The notes under the pieces are model-generated. The model saw only the letters and a program-made list of their open reading frames with translations, made no database searches and was not told the origin of the DNA. This document shows, piece after piece, positions 32,061-41,600 of a DNA stretch of 64,000 nt. Position 1 is the first letter of the stretch. Every line of letters starts with the position of its first letter. The stretch spans positions 21,428,999 through 21,492,998 of the forward strand of contig NC_092565.1 in assembly GCF_037975245.1 (NCBI RefSeq). Direction: 5' to 3'. A program made the translations under genes and the position numbers. The DNA comes from Apostichopus japonicus. Lineage: Eukaryota; Echinodermata; Holothuroidea; Aspidochirotida; Stichopodidae.

Positions 32061-32389
32061 CGCCTGCATCCAAGCAGATTTCCCCCCCCCCCCAATATTT
32101 GAAACAGATCGCTGCCCCCAGGGTATTCATATATTGCCTCGAGTCAAATGAATATATGTCATTGAATATTCCACAAAACAACTTTTTTATGCCAACGAAA
32201 CTGTCGAAACAGGATTTTCCACTACTGGTAGAGATATAAAATATTGGGAATTCTGAAATTCCTGCAAATGATGCCAACTTCCCTCAAGTTAAAAGTCTGG
32301 TTGAGTTGGCAAGGCCAGTCAGCATGAAAGAGAAAAAACTTTTTTTGCATTTCTGTCACCAAAGTTGCACATCTTTTTGGTTGCTATTT

Positions 32390-32492
32390 TGCCTCACAGG
32401 TGCCATCTCCTGCGATCTGGGGGGTGCTGAAATCTCAAATTTTCTCTGTACGCTCCGCGCCAACCATGGTGGCGCTCCGCTTAGATAGTAAC
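32390..32492 (+). repeat. 100-bp internal module, copy 3
   Basis: Same order of phrases, with GCGCCAACCATGGTGGCGCT and CCGCTTAGATAGTAA. Confidence 0.85.
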
Positions 32493-32699
32493 CTCCGGCC
32501 CCCCCACTAGAAAGAACAGCCCCCCATGGCCCCCCCCCCCACTCAAAAAATCCTAGCTACGCCACTGCTCTCGGCACACATCCATTTAACGTCCATGTCG
32601 GGAAGTTGTTATTGAACAACACCCTTGCCTATGTGATTTGTTACAGTAGTCAAAGCGGTCGATGCGAATCATTTATACCTTTCGAAGGAATATGTCAAT

Positions 32700-32800
32700 G
32701 TAGGGATTCATAACAACATCATGATCACACGGTTACAATCTTGATGCAAGAATAAAGGGGATTATCAAACTGTTTGGTTGTCGTGTCCAGGCTGTTATGA
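32700..32800 (+). mobile_element. Old fragment of the U2-headed SINE body
   Basis: ATGATCACACGGTTACAATC and TTGATGCAAG, followed by CTGTTTGGTTGTCGTGTCCA, parallel the SINE body at 24465-24545. The head is missing or too diverged. Confidence 0.55.
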
Positions 32801-32817
32801 CTCCCTATACACAAAAG

Positions 32818-33657
32818 CATGCGCGGCGATCCGTACTTCCGAGTGGGGGGATATGACCTTGTTGACTATCTAAGCGTAGCGCCACCATAAGTTGGCGCGA
32901 AGCGTACAAGAAAATTTGGGGATTAACAAACCCTCTAGATGGCCGGAAACGGCACTTCCCGAGGTTTCCAAGCGCATATACCCAACTTTAAAATAGGGAT
33001 GTCATGTCCGAAATATCTCATAATCAGGATCCAAAATACTTTTTTTTTTAATTTCGGGTGTTATTTTGGGAAAATTGCCCAACTCAATCTTGTTTCAGGC
33101 GCAACGTTAGAATGTTCGAGAGCTCTTTTATATTATTCGATGAAGAAAATGGCCTCATGCAGGCTATTATAGGCCTATACACATGCAATACACAATTACA
33201 CATAGTTACATTCCTAGGTACCGATTGCTAGGGCATCCAGGTGAAACGTGTATTAAGCATTACCCTGGTAACATGAGATTCTCAGCTGTTCGAGGGAACA
33301 TGTGCGTGTGTAGGCCTACTATAGGGCCTATATGAATACTATGAGGGTGCATATATGTACTATATCAATACCGTCGGCGCAATAATACATTTTGTTGTTA
33401 TAGGGCCAATGAAGCCTACAGTCAACTATTCTTGCTTTATAAAGACGCTTTATTTGAAAAGATCGCACTGCGTTTATGGTAGGCGAGAAATGAAGCTAAA
33501 AAAGAGCCGTACATTAACGATGATGCATAAAAGTAGGCATGAAAATATTCTTATCCCTGGCATTTGGTGGGGGGGGGGATATGGTGTATTACATCCCCTC
33601 CACCCATTTTCATGGGGGGGATATATCCCCCCTTCCCCCCCAGGATCGCCGCCCATG
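32818..33657. mobile_element. Non-autonomous hAT-type element, 840 bp
   Basis: Terminal repeats CATGCGCGGCGATCC and GGATCGCCGCCCATG; exact 8-bp target-site duplication CACAAAAG at 32810-32817 and 33658-33665. Contains the 100-bp module in inverted orientation at 32868-32972. Ends are G/C-run rich. Confidence 0.9.
32868..32972 (-). repeat. 100-bp internal module, copy 4 (inverted)
   Basis: The reverse complement has GAAACCTCGGGAAGTGCCGT, AAATTTTCTTGTACGCTTCG and GCGCCAACTTATGGTGGCGC, so a module of the neighbouring hAT family is present in a different TIR family. Confidence 0.8.
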
Positions 33658-33665
33658 CACAAAAG

Positions 33666-35480
33666 GGTAAAGCCGATATAGTCAACGTATTATAGGCCTA
33701 ATACTTATAAGTCTAGATGTTTGAGTCAAACCGTCTTCAAAATAGCGAATTCCTTAGTTTTAATGACAAATAATACAGCGGCATTTGCAAAAGGCACCCA
33801 GGGGCCATACCTTCACGGCCGTTGTCGGTCGGGGAAAAATATCGGCCTATATGCGTTATTGCATAGGCTATAGTTTTGAGTCTAACCTTAACAGTGCACA
33901 ATATATCGTCTATTCTAAACGTTCATGTAAAGATAAACGGACCCTAAACAAGTGAACATGTTTTTCTTATGTTTTATCGAGTAAACAATTGCTTATCATC
34001 CTCACCTGATTAACAGCTGAAACTTTATACTATATGCTGATATATGCGGGCAGCTACACTGTGTACTACTTAGCTATGCCTAATGTAATTCCTTCATTCT
34101 CACTGTACCTGTCTTTTGTACACAACCAATTTTAGAAGATACAACATAGTTTATGTCGATACTGAAATAAGCAAGCGGCGGAACCACAACTGATGAAATC
34201 TGTTTGAACTTTTACACCCCAAGACAATTGCTTTATTACAATAATCAACGTTTACCCGGGCTAAGCTGTCCTAACCACGCCTCTCATGAGGGGCTTGATA
34301 AAGCTCGGGCTAGACCCGTTCCCACGCAGAAAAGAGTGGAGCAATTTGCCTTCCCCTCGATAGGTCGATCACTGGTGAAGCAAGCCCGTGTTCGTGGGAA
34401 CGGCCTATAATTAGTCTTTCTCACCTTCGCCTGCTTTACAATTGGATAGTTCAAGGGTGTGAAGACTTGCGCAAAAAGAAACGTCTATAGTAATCTGACC
34501 TAGTTTCGAATGAGGTGTAACAGGTCAATACCCACAGCACAGTGTACAAACATACAGCGATGGACATCTCAGGTCCAGCTAAAGATAACAAAGTATCACG
34601 TTTCATTACTGTCTGCATTTTGTAGCGACACGAACAAAACGTTACTTGCAAGCAACGGAAAGTTAACTTTTTCAGATACGCCGCACGCGGTTTGGGGCGA
34701 GTTGGAATCTAATCTGCTAGCTCGTGGCTCACTGGTGGCTGTTATAACGGAGAACATGATGATGACCCGGAGGTTAACATACGTAATGTCACAGCTGACC
34801 TAGCCACGGTCACTATGGGCGGGGAATATAGGGTGCATACATAGCACGGCTAAGAGCCAAGTTGGCCGAATTTAATTGATTAAATGTTGGAGTGACATAG
34901 TTTGCTAAATGTGTATAGTCCTAAATGAATATATTTATTTCAGGGACGAAAGTCGCAGCACTTGGGGTTGCATATTTTGTATATCACTCATTTTATGATA
35001 CCTTTTTAACGATCCCAGTATTGGACTGTAGCACGCTAAAACAGCTCACCGTATACAAACCATAGTTATGCATGACATGTGCGGGGAAAAAAAGAAACCT
35101 CTCACCTCCTGTAAATTTTCAGCATATGTAAAATTTAAATAACTTTTTAAGTCATAATTTATGGCATTTTTGGTAACAACTTTATGATTGTAATTACTTC
35201 CACAGTGAACAAGGACCCCTCCCCTCTGCTGTAATCTGTGTGTAATCTTATGAGAATAGTTCACATAAAGTGTGTTTATGTGAGCTATGGTCAATTGCTA
35301 TATACGCTTTATTTGAAATCATGTTCCACTAGGAACGTACACATTAAGTCACGTACAATATTTAATACGGTGCAATTTCAATGGCAGATCCAATGTTTTT
35401 CCGGCAAAAAAGGGAGGGCAGCAGATAAGTATTGGTAGAGAGAGGAACAACGGTGCATCAGAAAGAAAGCATCGTCGTGA
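33666..35480. other. Intergenic sequence, no gene seen
   Basis: Unique-looking sequence. The only structure noted is an 11-bp inverted pair, CCGTTCCCACG / CGTGGGAACGG, at 34316-34326 and 34393-34403. Confidence 0.5.
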
Positions 35481-35483
35481 TAA

Positions 35484-36280
35484 TGCAGGCATCAAACTCT
35501 CGCGAAGTTGACACCAGATGGCCATACGAATATGGAATTTTAAATTGCGCACGAAGATGGCCCCGACCTTGGTCAACAGCCAATCAACAGCCGAAGCAAG
35601 TACGATGCCTACAGAAGGTCACACGATGGCACCCGAACCACACACGAAGGCAACACGAAGATGTGCATTTCTATATAAGTAGTTTACCCGCAGGACACAC
35701 GAATGTCACACGACGGCCACACGATGGCTATACACGACGACGTATTGATAAGTACATTGTCGAATGCTAGAAAGGCAAATAGCAAGAAATGACAAAGTGA
35801 AATAAAATAATGCTTTCTTATTGTAAGAGGAGGTGCTGGGCCTGTAAAAGTTGCTCATCATGTTCTCTGAGGTACATCAAAACAAGCAATGCTGCTGCTT
35901 TCTTTTTCCTGGTTGTCTCATCACCAAAGTATGCCATTCTGCAGGAACTGAATTGTGGTTAATTGTGATTGTAGCTTTGGGAGTTACACACGCCTCTACT
36001 CTGTAAAGTTGCTTAGGACTGTCTTATGAAGGCAACACGAATAAGTGAAGCCCTCGCAATGCCGTCGAGTAACCATCGTTTTATAGTACGATGACATCGA
36101 GATGGGACCACGGTGTCGGCGAAGACAGCCGAATTTGAGAACCTCAAGCGTTTCCCAGGTGTCATGGTAACGTGGACATATAAAGGCCAGCCTCAGAGCA
36201 TCTTCCTCAGTCAGTCCTAAGCAAAATTCCATATTCGTATGGCCATCTGGTGTCAATTTCGCGACAGTGTGACGCCTGCA
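35484..36280. mobile_element. Inverted-repeat element with TAA target-site duplication, 797 bp
   Basis: Termini TGCAGGCATCA and TGACGCCTGCA, with about 55 bp of inverted repeat including TTGACACCAGATGGCCATAC. The TAA flanks (35481-35483, 36281-36283) fit a Harbinger-type TWA duplication. Internal CACACGAAGGCAACACGA-type short repeats. No transposase was found. The class is an inference. Confidence 0.65.
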
Positions 36281-36290
36281 TAAGAAAGTT

Positions 36291-36585
36291 CACGCGCGTA
36301 TGGAAAGCCGTTTTAACATTTAATAAAGAATTTCAGATATCTCGACATGAAATTGAATTGCAGATATCTTGAATTCAATTTCAGATATCTCGAATTCAAT
36401 TTCAGATATCTGAAATTCTCTGATATTTCGAGATATCTGTAATTGATTTGAAGATATCTGCAATTATTTGTAGATATCTAAAATAAATTGGAAGATATCT
36501 GTAATTTAATTTGAGATATCTGAAATTATTTCAAGATATCTGAAATTCCTTATTAAATGTTAAAACGGCTTTCCATACGCGCGTG
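36291..36585. mobile_element. Near-perfect palindromic element with AGATATCT repeats
   Basis: The arms, CACGCGCGTATGGAAAGCCG and its complement, extend through TTTTAACATTTAATAA on both sides. Between them are about eleven AGATATCTGAAATT-like units spaced 20-25 bp. The whole 295 bp could fold into one long hairpin. A clear target-site duplication could not be fixed because the flank is itself palindromic. Confidence 0.85.
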
Positions 36586-38586
36586 CATCAGGCCTATATG
36601 ATTCTTGTTTTGCACAAAGTAAGGTTATGTTCGCAGTTAAGTATTAGCGCCAACATATTTCACAGGAATACATCTGGACCACTCCCTGACATTTACAACA
36701 AAGTGGGCAAAGAGAGGAAAACACTTTAAGTTCTTTTTCATTCGTCCTGGAGCTTTCGCATTTATTCATTAAAACAACTCTTCCTTTTTTGTTGTTGTTG
36801 ATAAAAAAAAACAAAAAAAAAACAGAAATACACGACGTAGATGCTAAGCTGAACCAGCATACATATAGCACATACGCCAATTACTCTCTTTGTGAACAAA
36901 TATAATAAAAGAAGTAAGGAATGAAGTGCACATCATAAGTTGAAAACGAAATAGGTCTACTGTGACGTCACAGGATTTCAACGACAGATGAAAGGAAGGC
37001 GAGTAAAAGATGAAGTTAGAAAATAACAGAAAACAGGGCACTCAAAGTTTCTAGACAATAGAGCTTAAACTGAGACTGAATAATAAACAAAATCAGAAAT
37101 ATATACGCCAAAACAAATGTTGTGTTTGTATATTAGAACACAACATTGCATCATGGGAAGATTTATATACTAGCTGTACGAACATGTGAACGTCCATTGA
37201 TTTTGCCAGGGCTTATATGTTTGTCCATTTGTTATAGCCTAACACAACAACCGTATACATGTTTGTACGTACTGTCCTATTTGCATAAAACTCAGGACAA
37301 AATGATGCTATTTTCATCAAATGACTTGCTCAATAAACATTACCTTTTTCAAACTGAGTTAGGTTTAAAGGATAACACATAAATTACTTCATAAAGAGAA
37401 CGATTTAGACCTTTAAGTTTTATCTATGGGAAGCCGTTGGGAGTGTGGAGGGGGGCTTGACGCACGTACAAAGCGATTTAAGCAGTAATATATTTGTTAC
37501 TTATTCATCCCTACAGGCACTGCAAATATCTGTTTTCCTAATGTATACCGGAAGATAGAAAGACTTGGTAATGTACACCCCGGTCATTTGATTCGTTTAC
37601 ATTTTGCACGCATTGGAAGACTTTAGCACAAATATACATTCAGTTGTGCTGAAACAAAGTCATCGAATCTCCCACGTTTAAAGAAAGGACAATGATCCAT
37701 TTTATTAACGCACAATGGCAATATCTGAAACATGCAAAATTCCAAGCTTTATGCTTTAATCCTACCATAGCGTAATTTGGAAACAGAAAATAGCGTTTTG
37801 ATAAAACTTGGTAATTTCTCTGAAGTGATTTGGCTTATTTCCTGTTTTAGGATCAGAAAAAATAATGAAGAGTATATTGTATGGAATATATTACCAATAA
37901 CTTTTAAGGTCCACTGATAAAATGCCGAGTGGAGCTTAATAAATTAAGTGGCTTGTTAAAGCATCATTTATGGGTAAAGTTTCCTTCAGGATGATCGGAT
38001 TAGCTTCAAGTGATAAATGTACAGAATAATGACTAAATCAAATAGAATTGACCCGAATCAATTAAAACTGACCCGAATCAAATAGAAATGACTGAATCAA
38101 ATACATTGACGGAATCAAATACTATTGAATGAATCAAATAGCATAGAATGAATCAAACAGTATTGAATGAATCAAATACAAACATACTCTTTATTCCACT
38201 TGTCAAAATATCACACAATAAGCAAAAATAGTATTTAAAGCAAAAAAAGATCCAGTTTTGAATGAATATTATACGAGTATGTTCCAAATTTACTTCATAC
38301 AGGGTGGCTATGATCAAGTACCATGAAAGCCAGGCGGCTTTGTGATTCGTTGCAATATTATTTTCTCAAAGTTCCACATGACCAAAGCAGAGCCTGTGAA
38401 GTAAAATTTGTCCAACTCACTTGTGGGCATCAACCATTCCATTCACTGGGTAAGGATTTTACAATATAGAATTTTGTCCAAAATGTTCACTATCCGGAAA
38501 GAACGTACTTCCTTTGTGGAATATAGACACACACAGATGTTCTACATATGGGCACATGGACATTTCTTTTACCAATTTTGAGCTCG
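36586..38586. other. Intergenic sequence with a short minisatellite
   Basis: No gene seen. Unit GAATCAAATAGAATTGAC (about 19-21 bp) is repeated about eight times at 38025-38185. Confidence 0.6.
38025..38185 (+). repeat. TGAATCAAATA minisatellite
   Basis: Imperfect 19-21 bp units ending in GAATCAAATA, about eight copies. Confidence 0.9.
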
Positions 38587-38592
38587 CAAAGC

Positions 38593-38906
38593 TACGGAAG
38601 ACTAATGCGGCCATTTGCAAAAAAAAACAAAAAAAAAAAACACGGATATGTATATAGAAGAAAACAAAATTAAAACGAAAAACAAATTTTTACTACGAAT
38701 TTTTTTTGAAACGAAGAACAAAAATTTGTTTTTCGTAGTAAAAATTTCGTTTTTCGTTTTGAAAATTTCGTTTTTCGTTTAAAAAAAATTGTTTTACATA
38801 GTAAAAATTTCGTTTTTCGTTTAAAAAATTTAGTTTTTCGTAGTAAAACTTTTGTCTTGTATATATATCCGTGTATTTTTTTTCATGGCCGCATTAGTCT
38901 TCCGTA
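38593..38906. mobile_element. Inverted-repeat element with 6-bp target-site duplication and CGTTTTTCG core
   Basis: Termini TACGGAAGACTAATGCGGCC and its exact complement; flanked by CAAAGC on both sides (38587-38592, 38907-38912). The core is a run of AATTTCGTTTTTCGT and TAGTAAAA units in both orientations. 314 bp, no coding capacity. A 6-bp duplication does not fit hAT, mariner or Harbinger. Confidence 0.85.
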
Positions 38907-38984
38907 CAAAGCAGCTCTGTCCAACTATCCCTGTAACAATGATGTTATTTAATGAAAGAGTAACATGACATTGGAAAGGACCTG

Positions 38985-39150
38985 AGCGCGAAAACTAAAC
39001 AACCGAACGACTGGTCCTCTCTCAGCCCGTCCTTGCATCGAGACTGTGACTGTGTGATCATCGTCAGGTGTGTATCACGATTTCCCTGGAAGGGGAACAT
39101 AATATGCTACATCTTAGCCCCCCAAAAAAGCCGAAAAACAATCTACATGT
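38985..39150 (-). mobile_element. U2-headed SINE, second copy
   Basis: The reverse complement begins TTTTCGGCTTTTTTGG then GGCTAAGATGTAGCATATTA, and continues through GATGATCACACAGTCACAGT and CTCGATGCAAGGACGG, colinear with the copy at 24395. More diverged in the head; no duplication found. Confidence 0.75.
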
Positions 39151-39154
39151 ACTC

Positions 39155-39345
39155 AGTATAAAGTTCAACAAAGAAGTGCTTCTTGATTTATTGTTTACAA
39201 AGGTTATCAGACTTTGACTCATGTTGACCTCCAATGACCTTTGACCTCTACCAATTTAAATAGGGTTCTTTTAATAGGGTTCTTCACCAACTTCCTGGAT
39301 GCACATACTAAGTATATGAAATTCAACAAAGATGTAAATTTATAT
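39155..39345 (+). repeat. TTGACCTCC-family repeat with a perfect DR1 site
   Basis: TGACCTTTGACCT at 39235-39247 is a perfect direct repeat of TGACCT with 1-bp spacing. The surrounding sequence (ATAGGGTTCTT, ACATACTAAGTATATGAA) is the shared family sequence. Confidence 0.65.
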
Positions 39346-40965
39346 CAAATCAAAGAATACGTATGAGGGGGATGGGCACAAAAGATGAAGAACTTCTGTT
39401 TATCTTTTTTCTTTCATTCATGTTACAAACGAACAACAACAATAATAATAACAACAACATATACAGAAAACCTAGACATGAATCATTACTATAAACTATG
39501 GATATTGCGTCTCTGAACAATTATAAAAAAATTAAGTTAAACTTTATCAATGGATATGTAAAGATGTATTTCATAACATATTTTTGATACCGACTTGTTT
39601 CGGTTATATTTCCATTTATTACTTTAATAGTGCGACAAACATTAATTACAACAATGTCCAAATACAATTGTTAGCATGATTACAAAGCACGTGTAAAATA
39701 ATCTTTACACAGTATTAAAGAATAAATGATATAACTTCAATAATTTCTTGAAAGCAACAGATATTTTTAAAGGATTAAAAAAAAATTAATAGCTATACAT
39801 AATTGTCTCTAGATGATTCGTCCACAGCTGATACAGTCCTCCAAACTAGACTGCTGAAATTCTGAATCTGGTCACCCAAAATAAGCAATGATCAATGGAA
39901 GATATCCATGAATTAAACACCACAGTTAAAATTCATCTCCAATCATGAACAAAATATGTTTCACCGATCTGCACAAGGATGAATAATTTGGTTATCACAG
40001 AAGGGAAAGTCTGCGTGATGTTGAAATTTACGGGTCGAGTCAACTCAAAACACTTGAAAGTTGACCAGACTTTCTGTACCCGGCCATATTTTTGCTCTGT
40101 TTGTCAATTTCAGAGTTAAAGCCACTCATATAGTTTATTGTGTAGAGTGTTTTAATCTTCATAAATATTACAAAGTAGTTGGTCATACTGGTAATAACCA
40201 TTCAAACAAATTTAGGATGGATTGTGGCTAGAAGATTTCTGCACATCAGCCTGATAAAGAAGTATGGGTAGGTTACTGAAATAATACATGATAGAATTTA
40301 TAATTCAAGAAAGAAAGAAAAAAGATACACAAAAAACATACACACAGAAATATGCTGTTTTTATTTTTAAACAAAGAAGTTCTCTAAAGGATTTTGTTTC
40401 TTTTGAACAAGCAATTGTTTCAACAGAAAAATATGTCAACCGTTATGGATGACTACTAAACGATGGTTCCCGAAATGACAAACCAACCCCCAAACTTCCA
40501 TGCACGTATATCTCTCTGACTGTGACATCTCATTTGTATTAATTTTAAAACTTTGTGAGAGGGTCCTTTTTCTTTTGTAGCTTCTGCCAAATGCTTGAAA
40601 TAAACAACATTCGCTGAAATGTTTGGGCTCTTCAGGAAATGTTTTTGTTTGCTTCCCACCACAGTCGCTCTTGAAACCGATTGGTATAAACTTGGCAAAA
40701 CAGGAAGCGAATATCAAACTATTCAGGATATTATTATGAGTTTAACAAGAATCTATGCATACAACAGTAATAACCTTTGCGTAATACGTAGTGTTTCCTC
40801 AATTCACTTATAACTACCTTTCAAATCCAAGACATACTGCTATTTAACTTGACTTTAAAGATATATATGAAATATTTAAATCATTTAGGTACACGATGTA
40901 GACACAACACTGCCGTCTCCGGGTCGTATTTCATTTAACACTTTCAATTTTAAGAAATGACCGTA
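39346..40965. other. Intergenic sequence, nothing recognised
   Basis: AT-rich, no convincing frame, no inverted-repeat element noted. Confidence 0.5.
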
Positions 40966-40969
40966 TTGG

Positions 40970-41115
40970 GAGCTGCGGCTCATCGGTTAAAGTGACTGGG
41001 TTATAAAGTCTAACACACAGACCCATTAGATCAGTCACTCAGATGCAACACAAAACTCAATGGGAGTTACATGAAATTATATATGGTTCCAAGTAACACT
41101 TTACAAATGTTTTAA
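40970..41115 (+). repeat. Dispersed repeat AGTGACTGG..CAGTCACTCAGATG, copy 1
   Basis: Shares AAGTGACTGG, AAGTCTAA, CATTAGATCAGTCACTCAGA and ACACAAAACTCAA with 49435-49560. The left part (GGCTCATCGGTTAAAG) is faintly tRNA-like. Confidence 0.65.
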
Positions 41116-41287
41116 AACAAAAACAATTGTCAAGAATAAATGGTGTTGAATGTCATCTAAGGAAGCTCTGTTGTTTTGTATAGAAGTTAAAAGACCCATT
41201 TTTGATCGAGTTAATTAGAATTAATATAAGACAATGGTTTAACTTTAACATACCAATGCCTGAACAAAGGAGTTGACATCATCAACC

Positions 41288-41600
41288 AGTGCTGTTGCCG
41301 AGTGGATCAAGGCTATGGTCATTTTGAAGCAATGAGGCTTAGAAATCGGGAGGTTCTGGGTTCGATACCCGGCGGGGTCATAGTAAGGTGGGTTTTTCAT
41401 CCAAAGAGCAATCTAGAGTTTTCCCATCTGAAATGACCTTCTTAATTGAAAAGATTCCAAATTTGCGCTAAAATGTTGAATTGGAAGCCACCCGACGTGT
41501 AAGTTGTAATCCATAAGCCCTTGCAAGTTTCTCCCACATTTGTTGTCGATTACGCGTCGTAAACATAACTACTGATTATTATTATTATCATCGATTTAGT
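41288..41600 (+). mobile_element. tRNA-headed SINE
   Basis: The head GCCGAGTGGATCAAGG is a Leu/Ser-type tRNA box A and GGTTCGATACC is a box B, about 50 bp apart, as in a tRNA with a long variable arm. The 5' and 3' acceptor strands do not pair and the sequence runs on into a non-tRNA body ending in an ATTATTATTATCATC tail. It is therefore a SINE rather than a tRNA gene. Confidence 0.75.

Larger units (their letters stand above)
30452..32567. mobile_element. Composite non-autonomous hAT element, 2116 bp
   Basis: Terminal repeats CAGTGGCGTAGCTA and TAGCTACGCCACTG; exact 8-bp target-site duplication CTCTCGGC at 30444-30451 and 32568-32575. Inside are three direct copies of a 100-bp module (31053, 31958, 32390). 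A CATGGGCGGCGATCA end resembling the element at 32818 is at 30858, and a second left-end-like GTGCGTAGCCAAGGG at 31417. No transposase is seen. Confidence 0.9.

Noticed and set aside
30858-33657. A single element from the CATGGGCGGCGATC at 30858 to the matching end at 33657
   Set aside because: It would cross the exact boundary and target-site duplication of the 30452-32567 element; the pair 32818/33657 has its own 8-bp duplication.
41288-41380. Functional tRNA-Leu or tRNA-Ser gene
   Set aside because: The acceptor stem does not pair and the sequence continues into a SINE body and tail.
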